From Arthrobacter sp. PM3 (GTDB lineage Bacteria; Actinomycetota; Actinomycetes; Actinomycetales; Micrococcaceae): a stretch of 64,000 nucleotides of DNA. Below are positions 52,725-63,333 of the stretch, one piece after another; within the stretch, counting starts at the first letter, position 1; each line of letters starts with the position of its first letter. Position numbers and translations under genes: made by a program. The notes under the pieces are model-generated. The model saw only the letters and a program-made list of their open reading frames with translations. It ran no database searches and had not been told where the DNA came from. The DNA lies in contig NZ_CP022314.1 in NCBI RefSeq assembly GCF_003352915.1, positions 2,701,272-2,765,271 on the forward strand, given 5' to 3'.

Positions 52725-54032
52725 ATGACGCCAGCTGAGGACGCCACCCCCGCCACCAACCCCGCTGTTTCCGCGGCAGGGACCGGATACCGGGCCCGGC
52801 CCAAAACGGACCGCGAGATTGACCAGGACATCCCCTACGGCGTGCGGATCGCCGCCGCCTGGGCCTGGCGCGTCGGGCTGATCATCCTGGTGCTCGGCGG
52901 CCTGGTCTGGCTGCTGAGCCATGTCAGCTTCCTCATCATCCCGGTGATGGTGGCAGCCCTGCTGTCCGGGCTCCTCAGCCCGATCGTGCGCTGGCTGGCC
53001 CGGCGCAGCGTGCCCAAGGGCCTGGCGGTCGCCATCACGGTGCTCGGCTTCATCGGCGTGATTATCGGCGCCCTGGTCCTGGTCGGGCGCCAGCTCACCC
53101 AGGGGTTCGGCGAGCTGTGGTCCCAGGCGCTTGAGGGCGTGCAGCAGGTCCAGACCTGGCTGTCCGAAGGCCCGCTGCACTTGACGGCCGCCCAGATCGA
53201 CAAGTACATCCAGGACGCCACCGCCGCCCTGCAGAACAACAGCAGCAGCATCCTCAGCGGGGCACTGACCTTCGGCAGCACGGCCGGGCACTTCGCCGCC
53301 GGCCTGGTGCTGGCGCTGTTCGTGCTGATCTTCTTCCTGCTGGAAGGGGACAGGATCTGGGCCTTCCTGGTCCGGCTCATGCCGCGGAAGGCGCGCCGCG
53401 CCACGGACGGCGCCGGCCGCCGCGGCTGGGCCTCCATGGTCAGCTACGCCCGGATCCAGATGTTCGTCGCGTTTGTCGACGCCGTGGGAATCGGCGTCGG
53501 TGCCGCCATCATCGGCGTGCCGCTGGCGCTGCCGCTGGGCGTGTTGGTGTTCCTCGGTTCGTTCATCCCGGTGGTCGGTGCGCTGGTCACCGGGGCCATC
53601 GCGGTGCTGCTGGCCCTGGTCGCCAACGGGCCCGTCAACGCCCTGATCATGCTGGCAATCGTGCTCGGGGTCCAGCAGCTCGAAAGCCACATCCTGCAGC
53701 CGCTCGTCATGGGCAAGGCCGTGGCCCTCCACCCGGTGGCCGTGATCCTGTCCGTCGCGGCGGGTTCCTACCTCGCCGGAATCCCCGGCGCGCTGTTCTC
53801 CGTGCCGATCCTGGCCGTAGCAAACTCGTCGATTCGCTACATTGCCGGCAGAACGTGGGAACATGATGAAGTGCTGGCAACCGCGGGACCCGGGGGCAGC
53901 CCTGCCTCAGAGCCATCCGCGGATACCACCTTCACTGACGCCCATCTGCCGGGCGGAACCCCCGGCCGCGAGGGCGCCGCACCCAACAGCGGTGCTCCGG
54001 GCAGCGATGCCGGACGGGGCACCGACGCCTGA
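52725..54032 (+). CDS. AI-2E family transporter (YdiK/PerM-like)
   Basis: 435 residues with about eight membrane segments. The VMVAALLSGLLSPIVRWLARR opening, FLGSFIPVVGALVTGAIAVLLAL and the GVQQLESHILQPLVMGKAV block are typical of the AI-2E/PerM family. The family name comes from AI-2 export by TqsA, but many members transport other things. About 45 N-terminal and 55 C-terminal residues are disordered. GGGGAAG lies nine bases before ATG 52725. Confidence 0.92.
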   Translation: MTPAEDATPATNPAVSAAGTGYRARPKTDREIDQDIPYGVRIAAAWAWRVGLIILVLGGLVWLLSHVSFLIIPVMVAALLSGLLSPIVRWLARRSVPKGLAVAITVLGFIGVIIGALVLVGRQLTQGFGELWSQALEGVQQVQTWLSEGPLHLTAAQIDKYIQDATAALQNNSSSILSGALTFGSTAGHFAAGLVLALFVLIFFLLEGDRIWAFLVRLMPRKARRATDGAGRRGWASMVSYARIQMFVAFVDAVGIGVGAAIIGVPLALPLGVLVFLGSFIPVVGALVTGAIAVLLALVANGPVNALIMLAIVLGVQQLESHILQPLVMGKAVALHPVAVILSVAAGSYLAGIPGALFSVPILAVANSSIRYIAGRTWEHDEVLATAGPGGSPASEPSADTTFTDAHLPGGTPGREGAAPNSGAPGSDAGRGTDA

Positions 54033-54053
54033 TCCGAAGAAGGAGAACAGTTC

Positions 54054-55292
54054 GTGAATACCCTTGAGAGCCTGCCCGTCACGCTGGACGATGTCCTGGA
54101 GGCGCAGAAGCTGCTCGACGGGATTATTACGCGGACGCCCGTGGAGTCCTCCCGGGCCCTCGGCGGCATGGTGGGCGGCGAGGTCTTCCTCAAGTGCGAA
54201 AACCTGCAACGGGCCGGTTCGTTCAAGGTCCGCGGCGCCTACGTGCGCATGGCTAAGCTCTCCGACGCCGAAAAGAAGCGCGGCGTGGTGGCGGCCTCCG
54301 CCGGAAACCACGCCCAGGGCGTCGCGGTCGCCGCGAAGAGCCTGGGCATCAAGGCCCGCATCTACATGCCGCTCGGCGTCGCCCTGCCCAAACTGGCCGC
54401 CACCCGCAGCCACGGCGCCGAGGTGGTCCTGCACGGCCACAACGTGGACGAGGCGCTCGCCGAGGCCCGGCGCTACGCCGACGAAAGCGGTGCCGTCTTT
54501 GTCCACCCGTTCGACGACGTCGACGTCGTGGCCGGCCAGGGCACGGTGGGCCTGGAAATCCTCGAACAGGTGCCCGACGTCGACACCATCCTCATGGGCG
54601 TCGGCGGCGGCGGCCTGCTGGCCGGCGTCGCCGTCGCCGTGAAGGCCCGCGCCAAGGAACTGGGCCGCGATATCCGCATCATCGGCGTCCAGGCCGAGAA
54701 CGCGGCCGCCTACCCGCCCTCGCTCGCCGCGGACGCCCTCGTCCCGCTCAAGAAGGTCTCCACCATGGCGGACGGCATCGCCGTCGGCCGGCCCGGGCAG
54801 CTGCCGTTTAGCATCATCCGCGAGCTGGTGGACGACGTCGTCACCGTCAGCGAGGACGCCCTGGCCCGGGCGCTGATCTTCCTGCTCGAACGCGCCAAGA
54901 TGGTGGTGGAACCCGCCGGGGCGGTCGGCGTCGCCGCGCTCATGGAAGGCAAGATCGAAAACCCCGGAACCGTCGCGGTGGTGCTCTCCGGCGGCAACAT
55001 CGACCCCATGCTGATGCTCAAGGTGATCCAGCGCGGCCTCTCCGCCGCCGGCCGCTACATGACCGTGCGCATGATGCTCGACGACCGGCCCGGCTCGCTC
55101 GCAACCATCGCCCGCATCATCGCCGAAAACGACGCCAACGTCACCGGGCTGGACCACACGCGGGTGGGCGGCTCCATCAGCATGGGCGACGTCTCCATCA
55201 CGGTCAACCTGGAAACCAAAGGCCACGAGCACTGCAGCCAGGTCCTGGCAGCACTGCGGGCCGAGGGCTTCCAGCCGATCGTGGTGCACTAG
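54054..55292 (+). CDS. ilvA: Threonine ammonia-lyase (dehydratase)
   Basis: PLP enzyme making 2-oxobutanoate from threonine. 412 residues. The PLP lysine is K58 in GSFKVRGA; ASAGNHAQGVA binds the carboxylate and GVGGGGLLAG the cofactor phosphate. The C-terminal 80 residues form a single ACT domain (MMLDDRPGSLATIARIIAENDANV), the layout of the short ilvA/tdcB type found in actinobacteria. GTG 54054 has AAGGAG eight bases upstream. No isoleucine genes are adjacent, so a catabolic role is equally possible. Confidence 0.94.
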   Translation: MNTLESLPVTLDDVLEAQKLLDGIITRTPVESSRALGGMVGGEVFLKCENLQRAGSFKVRGAYVRMAKLSDAEKKRGVVAASAGNHAQGVAVAAKSLGIKARIYMPLGVALPKLAATRSHGAEVVLHGHNVDEALAEARRYADESGAVFVHPFDDVDVVAGQGTVGLEILEQVPDVDTILMGVGGGGLLAGVAVAVKARAKELGRDIRIIGVQAENAAAYPPSLAADALVPLKKVSTMADGIAVGRPGQLPFSIIRELVDDVVTVSEDALARALIFLLERAKMVVEPAGAVGVAALMEGKIENPGTVAVVLSGGNIDPMLMLKVIQRGLSAAGRYMTVRMMLDDRPGSLATIARIIAENDANVTGLDHTRVGGSISMGDVSITVNLETKGHEHCSQVLAALRAEGFQPIVVH

Positions 55293-55297
55293 GGGAC

Positions 55298-55906
55298 GTG
55301 GTGCTGGAGCCGTCCGGCGGCGGCCAGCCGGGAGCCGGGGACACCCCCGCAGTACGGGCCCGCCGGGGCCTGCTGGTGGTGGGCTCGTTCGTGGTGTTGC
55401 TGTACCTGATCGAGATCGTCAACACCGTCATGCTCCATGCCCTGAACCGCACGTTCGGGCTGCGCCCGCGCAGCCTGGACGGGATCTTGGACATCCTGAC
55501 GTTTCCGCTGCTGCACGCCAGCCTGGCCCACCTGATGTCCAACACGCTCCCGCTGGTCATCTTCGGGTTCCTCGTGTTCCTGTCCGGCCGGCGCGTCTTC
55601 ATCACCGCCCTGGCCGCCAGCTGGCTTGCCTCGGGAATTCTCGTCTGGCTGATCGGCGGCACCAGCGTCACCGTCGGCGCGTCCGGACTGGTATTCGGGC
55701 TGTTCTCGTTCCTGCTGGTCCGCGGCTTCTTCAACCGGAGCTGGTGGCAGATCGTGCTGTCGGTGGTCCTGTTCATGGCCTACGGCGGCATCCTGTTCGG
55801 CGTCCTGCCCACAGTGGCCAGCTTCGTCTCATGGCAGGCCCACCTGGGCGGGGCAATCGGCGGCGTCGTGGCGGCGCTGCTGCTAAGCACGCGGCGCCCG
55901 CGGTAA
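55298..55906 (+). CDS. Rhomboid family intramembrane serine protease
   Basis: 202 residues with six hydrophobic segments. Catalytic Ser129 in VGASGLVFG and His182 in WQAHLGGAIGG form the dyad; HASLAHLMSNT is the conserved oxyanion/structural region with His and Asn. GTG 55298 lies five bases after ilvA (GTG 55301 is equally possible). The order ilvA-rhomboid suggests co-transcription. Substrates are unknown. A bidirectional terminator separates it from greA. Confidence 0.92.
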   Translation: MVLEPSGGGQPGAGDTPAVRARRGLLVVGSFVVLLYLIEIVNTVMLHALNRTFGLRPRSLDGILDILTFPLLHASLAHLMSNTLPLVIFGFLVFLSGRRVFITALAASWLASGILVWLIGGTSVTVGASGLVFGLFSFLLVRGFFNRSWWQIVLSVVLFMAYGGILFGVLPTVASFVSWQAHLGGAIGGVVAALLLSTRRPR

Positions 55907-55923
55907 AGGGTAACTGCGCAAAT

Positions 55924-55970
55924 AACGACGCCGGCCTCCCCTTGAAGGGGAGACCGGCGTCGTTGTTGAT
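55924..55970. terminator. Bidirectional terminator between rhomboid and greA
   Basis: AACGACGCCGG (55924-55934) pairs with 55954-55964, and an inner CTCCCCTT/AAGGGGAG stem extends the hairpin after one mismatch; GTTGTT follows on the plus strand. Confidence 0.92.
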
Positions 55971-55995
55971 CCATGCAGGATCCTGTGCGGCGTTG

Positions 55996-56490
55996 TCAGC
56001 CGGTGTACGGCTTGGCGGAGATGATTTCCACCGCGATGGCCTTGCCGTTCGGGGCGGTGTAGCTGAGCTTGTCGCCCTCCTTGTGGCCCACGATGGCCGC
56101 GCCGAGGGGTGACTTCTCGCTGAAGACGTCCAGGTCCGAGCCACCGGCGATCTCGCGGGAGCCGAGGAGGAAGGTTTCCTCGTCGCCGGCAATCTTTGCC
56201 ACGACGATCATGCCCGGCTCCACGATTCCGTCATCGGCCGGGGCCTCGCCGACGTGGGCGTCGCGCAGGAGTACCGTGAGCTGGCGGATGCGGGCCTCGA
56301 TCTTGCCCTGCTCCTCCTTGGCAGCGTGGTAGCCGCCGTTTTCCTTGAGGTCGCCCTCCTGGCGCGCGGCTTCGATCTTCTGGACGATTTCTGCCCGGCC
56401 TGCGCCGGAAAGGTGGTCCAGCTCTGCCTTCAGGCGGTCAAAAGCTTCCTGGGTTAGCCAAGCCGCAGTTGCGCTGTTGGTGGTAGACAC
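55996..56490 (-). CDS. greA: Transcription elongation factor GreA
   Basis: Rescues backtracked RNA polymerase by stimulating transcript cleavage. 164 residues: an N-terminal coiled coil with the acidic tip in ARQEGDLKENGGYHAAKEEQG and a C-terminal FKBP-like domain that ends SPLGAAIVGHKEGDKLSY. GTG 56490 has AAAGGAGAA upstream; an in-frame ATG 27 bases earlier would place the Shine-Dalgarno sequence inside the gene. A hairpin lies in its leader. As I recall, mycobacterial greA has the same neighbours. Confidence 0.96.
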   Translation of the reverse strand: MSTTNSATAAWLTQEAFDRLKAELDHLSGAGRAEIVQKIEAARQEGDLKENGGYHAAKEEQGKIEARIRQLTVLLRDAHVGEAPADDGIVEPGMIVVAKIAGDEETFLLGSREIAGGSDLDVFSEKSPLGAAIVGHKEGDKLSYTAPNGKAIAVEIISAKPYTG

Positions 56491-56518
56491 GGACTTCTCC
56501 TTTGGGTGGTCATACAAA

Positions 56519-56563
56519 CAAAGACCCCGCCACGATGGCCACTTTTAGGACGCAGGGTCTTTG
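56519..56563 (-). terminator. Terminator-like hairpin in the greA leader (possible attenuator)
   Basis: On the minus strand CAAAGACCC pairs perfectly with GGGTCTTTG (56519-56527 and 56555-56563), an inner GCCA/TGGC helix is possible, and TTTGTAT follows. It sits about 30 bases before the greA start codon, between DUF4307 and greA. Confidence 0.65.
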
Positions 56564-56666
56564 GCAGTAACCAGCTCAGCGGGGAAAGGTATTGATCCAT
56601 TGTAGGCAATCCTGTGGATAAACCAAAGACGAATGCGGTGCGGATCACACCGTGTCGCGCCCCGGC

Positions 56667-57119
56667 CTACTTTCCGGCGTCGGGAATCCAGCAGCTGTCG
56701 ACGACGGCGGAGACCGCTTGGGACTCCGTGCGCAGTTCGGCGCGGTGGGCGGTGGTGCGTCCGCCGTCCGTGCCGACGTCGGCCCCGTTGGGGGCGATGT
56801 CCACGACCTGCCAGCCGACAATCGCGAACTTCGAGTCCATGGCTTTGACGGCGCATTTGGCGTCCGTCGCCGGCTCCTTGGTGACCTGGAAGTCGATCTC
56901 CGTCAGCGTGGCGTCGCGGGTGCTGTAGCCGATGTCCTTGAAGCTCACGCTGGCGGTGGCCGCCGACGTCGACACCCAGGCCAGGAAGGCGATGCCCACG
57001 GCGAGGCCGGCGATGAGGATGTTGCGTTTGGCCTTGCGGGTCAGCGCGCGCTTTTGGCCGCCGTAACGATTGGCTAGGCTGGTAGGTGCCGGCGCGGCGG
57101 GCTGATCCTCGGAAGTCAC
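56667..57119 (-). CDS. DUF4307 membrane protein
   Basis: 150 residues with one membrane segment (NILIAGLAVGIAFLAWVST) after a short basic cytoplasmic N-terminus, then an extracellular beta-rich domain of about 95 residues with two cysteines (DAKCAVKAM, VDSCWIP) that may pair. This matches DUF4307, which accompanies greA in actinobacteria. Function unknown. It is divergent from mca, 171 bases away. Same strand as greA, 176 bases upstream. Confidence 0.88.
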   Translation of the reverse strand: MTSEDQPAAPAPTSLANRYGGQKRALTRKAKRNILIAGLAVGIAFLAWVSTSAATASVSFKDIGYSTRDATLTEIDFQVTKEPATDAKCAVKAMDSKFAIVGWQVVDIAPNGADVGTDGGRTTAHRAELRTESQAVSAVVDSCWIPDAGK

Positions 57120-57187
57120 TCATCCAGTTTAGTGTGGATCGGACCGGGACGGTGCCGCCCGCCAGCCCCGCACTGTCCGCCTGCATT

Positions 57188-57229
57188 GTCCGTTCGTACT
57201 GCACCGTCCGTTCGTACTGCACCGTCCGT
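57188..57229 (+). repeat. 18-bp tandem repeat upstream of mca
   Basis: GTCCGTTCGTACTGCACC occurs twice in tandem (57188-57205, 57206-57223) with a partial third copy. Similar GCACTGTCCG phrases flank it at 57171 and 57243. It lies in the divergent DUF4307/mca promoter region. Confidence 0.9.
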
Positions 57230-57290
57230 CCGCAGAGACCCGCACTGTCCGCCCGAAGGGAAGGACAGCAGAAAGAGGAGCCGTCCCCCG

Positions 57291-58196
57291 ATGACAGCAG
57301 CCCCCAGCCCGTCAGCCCCGCTCCGTCTGCTGGCGGTCCATGCTCATCCCGACGACGAATCGAGCAAGGGCGCCGCCACGATGGCCATGTACGCCGCCGC
57401 CGGGGTGGACGTCCTGGTGGCCACCTGCACCGACGGCTCCCGCGGCGACATCCAGAACCCGGCCATGGAGGGCAAACCGCACCCCAAACGCGACATGGCC
57501 GGGGCGCGCCGGCTTGAGATGGATGCCGCGGCCAAGGTCCTCGGCGTCCGGCAGCGCTGGCTCGGATTCGTGGATTCCGGCCTGCCGGAGGGCGATCCGC
57601 TGCCGGACCTGCCGGCGGGGTGCTTCGCCCTGCAGCCGCTGGAGCGGGCGGCCGCGCCCCTGGTCCGGCTGGTTCGGGACTTCAAGCCGCAGGTGATCCT
57701 GAGCTATGACGAGAACGGCGGCTACCCGCACCCGGACCACATCATGGCGCACCGCGTGGCCGTCGAGGCGTTCGCTGCTGCCGGCGATCCCGCCCGGTAC
57801 CCGGGCACCGGGGAGCCCTGGACGCCCAGCAAGCTCTACTATGACCGCGCCTTCAGCCCGGACCGCTTCCGCGCACTCCACTTCGCCCTGGAAGAGGCCG
57901 GCCTGCAGTCGCCGTATGCCGAGCGTCTGGCCGCTTGGCTCGAAGCGGACGCCGAGGGCCACACCCCGCCGCCGCCGACCCACCCCACCACCACCCAGAT
58001 CGAGTGCGGCGACTTTTTCGAAGCCCGGGACGAGGCACTGCGGTCCCACCGCACCCAGGTGGACCCGGAAGGGTTCTTCTTCGCGGTCTCTCCGGCCATG
58101 CAGCGCAGGGTCTGGCCGTGGGAGGACTACTCCCTCATCGAGTCCCGCATCCCGTCGGAACTGCCCGAAAAGGACCTTTTCGCCGGGCTAAGATAG
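57291..58196 (+). CDS. mca: Mycothiol S-conjugate amidase
   Basis: Zinc amidase that cleaves mycothiol-toxin conjugates so that the mercapturic acid can leave the cell; 301 residues. AHPDDES gives zinc ligands H19 and D22, and the later HPDHIMAH supplies the third. YGQ-like and LYYDRAFSPDRFRALH segments are typical of Mca rather than the biosynthetic paralogue MshB, and neighbours match the mycobacterial mca locus. GAGGAG lies about ten bases before ATG 57291. It implies the organism makes mycothiol. Confidence 0.93.
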   Translation: MTAAPSPSAPLRLLAVHAHPDDESSKGAATMAMYAAAGVDVLVATCTDGSRGDIQNPAMEGKPHPKRDMAGARRLEMDAAAKVLGVRQRWLGFVDSGLPEGDPLPDLPAGCFALQPLERAAAPLVRLVRDFKPQVILSYDENGGYPHPDHIMAHRVAVEAFAAAGDPARYPGTGEPWTPSKLYYDRAFSPDRFRALHFALEEAGLQSPYAERLAAWLEADAEGHTPPPPTHPTTTQIECGDFFEARDEALRSHRTQVDPEGFFFAVSPAMQRRVWPWEDYSLIESRIPSELPEKDLFAGLR

Positions 58197-58289
58197 ACGG
58201 GAGAGCGATCTTCTATTCCGTGTAGAAAAGACACTGCGGGTAGAAGAGCCGCCGCAGAAAGACACCGGTTTCCACAGAAGGTTTTCACC

Positions 58290-58599
58290 GTGCATTCCTT
58301 GCTCATAGCTCTGGCAACAGCCCCGGCGCCCAGCCCTACGCCGTCACTGCGCCCGGGCCTGTCCGAGGACCAGGTCACCCCGGGTCTGCTGGGCTTCCTG
58401 CTGACAGCCTTCATCGTGGTGCTGACAGCGTTCCTGATCGTGGACATGGTGCGGCGCATCCGCCGGGTCCGCTACCGGGCCCAGGTGGAGGCCGAGCGCG
58501 AAGCCGCCGAAGAGGCTCCGGACGGGGCCGGGGCCGGCACGTCCGGCGGCGGCGGGCTGCCTTCCGATGGCGGGGTTTCCCGGCCGGAAGTCAACGGCG

Positions 58600-58622
<23 letters not shown>
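58290..58622 (+). CDS. Small single-pass membrane protein of unknown function
   Basis: 110 residues: a short N-terminus, one clear membrane segment (LLGFLLTAFIVVLTAFLIVDM), a basic stretch (RRIRRVRYRAQ) and a Gly/Ala/Glu-rich tail. The same position is held by a small membrane protein after mca in mycobacteria (as I recall, Rv1083). AGAAGG lies eight bases before GTG 58290. The next gene starts inside its 3' end. Confidence 0.85.
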
Positions 58623-60761
<2,139 letters not shown>

Positions 60762-60765
<4 letters not shown>

Positions 60766-61427
60766 TTTCCCAAGACGGCTTTGACCTGGTGGTTTTCGAT
60801 TGTGACGGCGTCCTGGTGGATTCCGAGGTGATCTCCGTCCGGGTGGACCAGCGGGTGCTGGCAGATCTCGGCTGGGAGCTGGAACTGGATGAAATCGTTG
60901 AACGGTTCGTCGGGAAGTCCGAGGCGCACTTTGTTGCCACCGTCGAGCAGCAGCTGGATATCCGGCTGGCCGACGGTTGGGACCGCGAGTACGGGCTCTG
61001 GTACCAGGAGGCGTTTGAACGCGACCTTGAGGCGGTTGACGGCATCGAGGAGGCCCTGGACCGGCTGCAGCTGCCGCACTGCGTGGCCTCCAGCGGCAGC
61101 CACGAGAAGATGCGCCGGACCCTGAGCCGGACCGGGCTGCTGCACCGGTTCGAGGGACGCATCTTTAGCGCCACGGAGGTCGCGAACGGCAAACCGGCAC
61201 CGGATTTGTTCCTCCACGCCGCCGCACGGCTCAACACGGCTCCGGAACTGTGCGCCGTCGTCGAGGACAGTGCCTATGGCGTGCAGGCTGCCCGGGCCGC
61301 CGGAATGCACGTCTTCGCCTATGCAGGCGGCGTCACCCCGGCCGCGCGGCTGGCCGGACCAGGGACAACCGTCTTTTCCGACATGCGCCAGCTGCCCGAG
61401 CTCATCGCTGCCGGGCGCCCCTGCTGA
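60762..61427 (+). CDS. HAD-superfamily phosphatase (beta-phosphoglucomutase-like)
   Basis: 221 residues. Motif I VFDCDGVLVDSE with nucleophile D13 and D15; motif II ASSGS; motif III Lys in NGKPAPDLF; motif IV EDSAYGVQAA. This is the subfamily of phosphoglycolate phosphatases and beta-phosphoglucomutases, with a helical cap between motifs I and II. Substrate unknown. Start ATG 60762 overlaps the previous stop by four bases. Convergent with the hemolysin III gene. Confidence 0.92.
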
Positions 61428-61466
61428 CCCGTCAGCCGATCGTGGCTGGCGCCCGGCCCGGCAGGC

Positions 61467-62183
61467 TCAGCTCAGGACCGCGATGGCAATGGCGATGTAG
61501 TGCGCGGCGAAGGCGACCACCGTCATGGCATGGAACAGTTCGTGGAAGCCGAAGTGCTCATAGCTGAAGTTCGGCTTCTTCAGCGCGTAGAAGACGGCGC
61601 CGGTGATGTAGAAGACGCCGCCGACGCAGATCAGCACCGCCGAGGCGACATTCGCGGCGAAGAAGTCCGGGAGGTAGAACAGCGCCCCGCAGCCCAAGGC
61701 GATGTAGATCGGCACGTAGAGCCAGCGCGGGGCGTTGGTCCACAGGAGCCGGAACAACACGCCCAGAACGGCGCCGGACCAGATGACCCACAACAGCACT
61801 TCGGCCTTCTGCCGGTCCAGCAGGGCCCAGGCCAGCGGCGTGTAGCTTCCGGCGATCACCAGCATGATATTGGTGTGGTCCAGGCGCTTCAGGACCATCT
61901 TGACCCGCGGGGACCAGTTCCCGCGGTGATACACGGCGCTGACGCCGAACAGCAGTACCCCGGTGACGGCGTAGACGGCACACGCGACCTTCAGATCCGC
62001 CGGAGCCAGGATCACGAGCACCAGCCCGGCGGCCAGCGCCAGCGGGGCCGTCACCGTGTGGATCCAGCCCCGCCATTTGGGCTTGATCATCAGCAGTTCG
62101 GCAAGCCGCACCGCGGCATCGTCCACCGGGGTCCGCTCAGTTGCCGGACGCTCCGGACGGGGTTCCGGACTGTTGCTCTCCAT
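61467..62183 (-). CDS. Hemolysin III family membrane protein (PAQR/YqfA type)
   Basis: 238 residues with seven membrane segments. Conserved residues of the PAQR/HlyIII superfamily are visible: SAVYHRGNWS, LDHTNIMLVIAGSYTP and the terminal EHFGFHELFHAMTVVAFAAH, whose Ser, His and Asp residues form the zinc site. Despite the name, a haemolytic role is doubtful. ATG 62183 is fixed by the minus-strand -10 box TACTAT six bases upstream. Divergent from uppS. Confidence 0.92.
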   Translation of the reverse strand: MESNSPEPRPERPATERTPVDDAAVRLAELLMIKPKWRGWIHTVTAPLALAAGLVLVILAPADLKVACAVYAVTGVLLFGVSAVYHRGNWSPRVKMVLKRLDHTNIMLVIAGSYTPLAWALLDRQKAEVLLWVIWSGAVLGVLFRLLWTNAPRWLYVPIYIALGCGALFYLPDFFAANVASAVLICVGGVFYITGAVFYALKKPNFSYEHFGFHELFHAMTVVAFAAHYIAIAIAVLS

Positions 62184-62189
62184 CCCGCA

Positions 62190-62195
62190 ATAGTA
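62190..62195 (-). promoter_or_regulatory. -10 box TACTAT (minus strand) before the hemolysin III gene
   Basis: On the minus strand TACTAT ends six bases before ATG 62183, with no ribosome-binding site. The upstream 62196-62230 stretch is A/T-rich for this genome and has GTAAC/GTTAC dyad copies. Confidence 0.5.
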
Positions 62196-62326
62196 ACCTA
62201 CGGGAAAGTAAGTTACCCGCGAGTAATAAGCATCCGGCGGCCATCCCGGGGCCGCCCTGCGCGCGGCAGGACGCTCATGCGGGTAGCCTAGGATGTGCAC
62301 TGAACACAGGATCTCAAGGAAGCCAG

Positions 62327-63100
62327 GTGAATCTCCGGATGGAATTGCCCGGATTCCTCTACGGCTTTTACGAGCGCAACTTGCAGCGTTCCCTCGACCC
62401 GGAACGGATCCCCCGGCACATCGGTGTCATGGTCGACGGCAATCGGCGCTGGGCCCGCCAGTTCAACGCCCCCACGAGCCAGGGGCACCAGGCCGGCGCG
62501 GACAAGATCCACGAATTCCTCGGCTGGTGCCAGGAGCTTGGCGTCAAGGTGGTCACCCTGTACATGCTCTCGACGGACAACATGAACCGGTCGGGGGAGG
62601 AACTGGACCTCCTGATGGGCATTATCGCCAACACGATGGACCGGCTGGATGAGGACGCGGACATCTCGGTGCACGCGATGGGGGCGCCGGAACTGCTGCC
62701 GGATTATCTGGCCGAGCGGCTGAACAAACTGACGGCCCGCACGCCCGTGCACGAAAAGCTGCACGTCAATGTCGCCGTCGGCTACGGCGGGCGGCGGGAA
62801 ATCGTCGACGCCGTCCGGGAACTGCTGCACGACGCCGTCGCCCGCGGCGCGGACATCGCACAACTGGCCGATGACCTCACCGTGGATGACATCTCCCGGT
62901 TCCTCTACACGCGCGGCCAGCCGGACCCTGACCTTGTGATCCGGACCTCCGGAGAGCAGCGGCTATCCGGGTTCCTCATGTGGCAAAGCGCGTACAGTGA
63001 GTTCTACTTCTGCGAGGCCCTGTGGCCGGCCTTCCGCAAGGTCGACTTCCTGCGCGCCCTGCGCGATTACGCCGGCAGGCAGCGCCGCTTCGGCGCCTGA
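62327..63100 (+). CDS. uppS: Short-chain Z-isoprenyl diphosphate synthase (UppS family)
   Basis: 257-residue cis-prenyltransferase. Substrate loop VMVDGNRRWARQ with catalytic D37 and N39; RTSGEQRLSGFLMWQSAYSEFYF near the C-terminus. Actinobacteria usually have two such enzymes; the gene order here matches the mycobacterial locus of Rv1086 (omega,E,Z-farnesyl diphosphate synthase), so a short-chain product is likely. GTG 62327 has AAGGA six bases upstream; ATG 62339 is an alternative. A -10 box TAGGAT (62289-62294) gives a leader of about 25 bases. Confidence 0.93.
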   Translation: MNLRMELPGFLYGFYERNLQRSLDPERIPRHIGVMVDGNRRWARQFNAPTSQGHQAGADKIHEFLGWCQELGVKVVTLYMLSTDNMNRSGEELDLLMGIIANTMDRLDEDADISVHAMGAPELLPDYLAERLNKLTARTPVHEKLHVNVAVGYGGRREIVDAVRELLHDAVARGADIAQLADDLTVDDISRFLYTRGQPDPDLVIRTSGEQRLSGFLMWQSAYSEFYFCEALWPAFRKVDFLRALRDYAGRQRRFGA

Positions 63101-63333
63101 TCCGTTCACGCGGAGTTCACAAGAAAGCAACAAGAATCGCCGGAAAATAACCGGACAAACCGGCCGCCGGAGACGTACCTTGAGTGCATCGGCAGGTAAT
63201 TCGCCGGCCGATCGGGGAGGCCAGTACATGGAGCGGATTTTCGCACCGGGTGTATGGGGGGCCGCGTCCGGCCTCCAGGCCGAGCCGCCTCACCTATAAC
63301 AATTCCGGGCATTGTCCCGGGGCTGGAGTCGAT
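63101..63333 (+). other. Structured 5' leader upstream of the PIN-PhoH gene
   Basis: 233 bases with several complementary segments: GGAGGCC (near 63215) with GGCCTCC (near 63271), a GGCCT/AGGCC hairpin next to the latter, and CCGGG-CATTGT-CCCGG (63305-63320) immediately before the GGAG ribosome-binding site. No promoter can be fixed, and no known riboswitch consensus was recognised. Confidence 0.45.

Noticed and set aside
63101..63333. c-di-AMP (ydaO-type) or other known riboswitch upstream of the PIN-PhoH gene
   Set aside because: The leader is structured, but I could not match the conserved bases of a known class.
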